A DNA stretch of 64,000 nucleotides from Flavobacteriaceae bacterium CP2B (GTDB taxonomy: Bacteria; Bacteroidota; Bacteroidia; Flavobacteriales; Flavobacteriaceae), in contig LXTR01000069.1 of NCBI GenBank assembly GCA_001683825.1, positions 1 through 64,000 of the forward strand, given 5' to 3'. Numbering within the stretch: the stretch's first letter is position 1; each line of letters begins with the position of its first letter. The notes beneath the pieces were generated by a model. The model did no database searches, was not told where the DNA came from, and saw only the letters and a list, made by a program, of their open reading frames with translations. Below are positions 62,409-64,000 of this stretch, piece by piece. Made by a program: the position numbers and the translations under genes.

Positions 62409-62858
62409 TTAGCGCTCAAGGATGGGCGGTAGAGATTCGCTGTCAATCACGTATTCGGTGATCTTGAAGGTCTCTTTTCTGTTATCCCGGAACCGCTTGA
62501 CGAAATGTGCGAATTGCTCCTCCAATTGGCCCTGTTTGGCGTTTACTTCCGCGGAAGGTTCCCTGGAGGGGTCTTCCACCATTTGGCCCAGGGCCTTTTG
62601 GTGTTTGGTGATTTCCGCTTCCAATCCCAGTCCATCTTTTTTAAGGGCGAAGGTCCTGGCCTGGATTTTTTTGACCATGGCCAGGTTTTCGGGTTTGGTG
62701 ATCCAGAGGAGGTATTTGTCTACGAGATGGTGCAGGAAGCGCAGGTCTTCTACATAGAATTCCAGGTCCGATTTCCAGTGGTTTGCCAGCACATACCATT
62801 GTTCCCACCTGGTTTTTGACTCTGGCCGGGGCGTTGTTTTCATGTTGGACGTTTCCAT
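62409..62858 (-). CDS. Conserved helical protein of unknown function
   Basis: This 149-residue protein is predicted all alpha-helical and highly charged (WYVLANHWKSDLEFYVEDLRFLHHLVDKYLLW, FAHFVKRFRDNRKETFKITEY). It has no signal peptide. It lies convergent to the metal-efflux operon and divergent from a universal stress protein gene, which suggests a stress-related regulon, but this is only positional. Similar proteins are known to me only as hypothetical in Flavobacteriia. An internal ATG at codon 6 is an alternative start. Confidence 0.75.
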   Translation of the reverse strand: METSNMKTTPRPESKTRWEQWYVLANHWKSDLEFYVEDLRFLHHLVDKYLLWITKPENLAMVKKIQARTFALKKDGLGLEAEITKHQKALGQMVEDPSREPSAEVNAKQGQLEEQFAHFVKRFRDNRKETFKITEYVIDSESLPPILER

Positions 62859-62975
62859 AAACGTATTGTTTTATGAGGGTTAAAAGTACTTTTTACGCCC
62901 GCCAGACCCTATGACTACCGTCATTTGGCAAGCCTTTGATTAACCTTAGCTTTCAGCTAGTTAAAACAGCAAGCT

Positions 62976-63812
62976 ATGAAGACCGTACTCTACGCTACAG
63001 ATCGTTCAGTTCATTCGGCCAAAACCCTCAATTATGCCTATGCCCTTACCGACCAACTGGGGGCACAGCTTAAGGTACTGCATATCTATCCGCTTTCACC
63101 TTTGGCGCTTACCGGTATTCCGATGGATGAACAGCAAAAGAAGCGGGTCTTTATGGAACAACTGCAACTGTTGAGGGAGTATTGCACGCAAAACCTTCCT
63201 TCCTCCAAAACGCCCCCGATATGGTCTGCCGACGTGGTGGCCAACGGAAGGGTGGTCGACGGTATCCTGATGAAGGCGGGGGAGCTCCATGCAGACCTGG
63301 TCCTGGTAGGCATGAAAGATGAACAAAGCGAGCGGGGTCCATTTGCGGGGAATATCGCCCATGCGCTTTTGGAACGTTCGCCTTGTCCATTATTGCTCAT
63401 CCCCAATGCCCACACCTACAGGAAACCTTCCAGCCTGGTCTATGCCACGGCTTTTGAAATGGACGATTTGAAGGCCATTCGCCAGCTGGTACCCCTGGCT
63501 AAGGCTACCAAGGCCTTTATCCATGTCATCCACGTACCCGTACCCGGTGAATACCCGGGGGAAGAACAAATGGCCTGGTTCAGGGAATTGTTGTCCAAAG
63601 AAGTGGATTACAAGAAAATAGATTTTCAGGTCTTGCAGGAAGGAAAGGTCAAGGATGGGATCGCCGGTTTTGTCGACAGGGCCGATGCCGATCTCCTGGT
63701 CATGCTCGAGCGAAAAGAAAAGGGCCTGTTAAAAGGGATTTTCCACAAAGACCTGGTCAAGGTAATGGAAGGAAGGCTCGAACTGCCCATCCTGGCTTTT
63801 GTGGGCGACTGA
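62976..63812 (+). CDS. Tandem-domain universal stress protein
   Basis: This 278-residue cytoplasmic protein has two UspA-like Rossmann domains (residues about 1-147 and 150-278). The first shows VLYATDRSVHSAKTLNYAYAL and, near its end, LVLVGMKDEQSERGPFAGNIAHALLERSPCPLLLIPNA. The second ends KDLVKVMEGRLELPILAF. The G-2x-G-9x-G-S/T ATP-binding motif is only partly kept. Expression under stress is likely by family, not shown by sequence. Its stop abuts the ABC ATPase stop on the other strand. Confidence 0.85.
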   Translation: MKTVLYATDRSVHSAKTLNYAYALTDQLGAQLKVLHIYPLSPLALTGIPMDEQQKKRVFMEQLQLLREYCTQNLPSSKTPPIWSADVVANGRVVDGILMKAGELHADLVLVGMKDEQSERGPFAGNIAHALLERSPCPLLLIPNAHTYRKPSSLVYATAFEMDDLKAIRQLVPLAKATKAFIHVIHVPVPGEYPGEEQMAWFRELLSKEVDYKKIDFQVLQEGKVKDGIAGFVDRADADLLVMLERKEKGLLKGIFHKDLVKVMEGRLELPILAFVGD

Positions 63813-64000
63813 TCAGGGCAGGACGCGTCCGTCTTCCATGATGATAATCCGGTCCGTCCTATCCGCGAAATCCTGGTCGTGGGTAACTACCAGCAGGGAA
63901 AGTCCCTTCTCTTCCTTCAGCCCCTTGAAAATCTGGAATACGTTTTCGGCATTGTAGCTGTCGAGGTTCCCGGTGGGTTCATCACCCATGAGGATATCCG
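63813..64000 (-). CDS. LolD-like ABC transporter ATPase, C-terminal part (truncated at window end)
   Basis: Only 62 codons of the 3' end are present, on the minus strand. They show the Walker B region [14 protein letters not shown], the D-loop and switch histidine [17 protein letters not shown], and the end [15 protein letters not shown] is typical of the LolD/MacB ABC ATPase subfamily (lipoprotein export or macrolide efflux type). The N-terminal part with Walker A lies outside the window, and the partner permease is not seen. Confidence 0.85.
   Translation of the reverse strand, partial: DILMGDEPTGNLDSYNAENVFQIFKGLKEEKGLSLLVVTHDQDFADRTDRIIIMEDGRVLP

Overview
The window is a gene-dense stretch of chromosome from a member of the Bacteroidota, almost certainly a marine-type Flavobacteriaceae. 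The evidence is a type IX secretion/gliding substrate with a C-terminal CHU_C domain next to a PorP/SprF homologue, a SusC-like (OMP_b-brl_3) TonB-dependent receptor, DUF4369, DUF5916 and DUF2911 proteins, the rpmB-rpmG-DUF4295-ftsY-rimO block, an RND metal pump fused to an outer-membrane factor, and repeated TAnnTTTG minus-7 boxes of the Bacteroidota sigma-A type. Shine-Dalgarno sequences are weak, so most starts were chosen from family alignment. No rRNA operon, CRISPR array, intact insertion sequence or prophage was recognised.

Layout. 1-3657: end of a repeat protein, a type IX (type B sorting) surface protein and its PorP/SprF partner. 3742-6419: idi, a pterin synthase, a Bcp-type peroxiredoxin, mannose-6-phosphate isomerase and a small conserved protein. 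6432-13302 (minus strand): DUF4369 lipoprotein, DUF819 permease, DUF5916 protein, class A penicillin-binding protein. 13482-20521: S1/P1 nuclease, AlkB with an AraC regulator, secreted protein, MOSC, DoxX-like, membrane adenylate cyclase, SDR protein. 20576-26513: HtpG, then a TetR / ABC1-kinase / ketoacyl-synthase / flavin-oxidase cluster. 26644-33450: TonB receptor, CoA-binding protein, sodium symporter, RecR, E2 acyltransferase.

33558-40630 is a housekeeping block (exonuclease, FAH, Hpt, CinA, L28, L33, DUF4295, FtsY, DUF2911, RimO). 40654-43047 (minus) is a four-gene set with two SRPBCC proteins and a class A serine hydrolase. 43150-46436 holds two periplasmic foldases and a MoxR ATPase. 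46634-50102 holds aconitase and two tandem thioredoxin-fold proteins. 50142-53829 (minus) is a carotenoid operon (crtZ, crtB, crtI) led by a MerR regulator that carries the B12-binding motifs of CarH photoreceptors. 54258-56403 holds an amino-acid oxidoreductase, a small membrane protein, tRNA-Leu(GAG) and a decayed GIY-YIG gene. 56418-62373 is a heavy-metal efflux operon. A universal stress protein and the end of a LolD-like ABC ATPase close the window.

The main biological modules are IPP isomerisation and carotenoid synthesis (the latter probably under light/B12 control), divalent metal efflux by a fused inner-membrane/outer-membrane pump, periplasmic folding, and surface-protein export. 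The least explained items are a candidate small RNA upstream of the TetR gene, a possible three-way-junction RNA between dadA and the merR gene, and the redox-dead thioredoxin paralogue.
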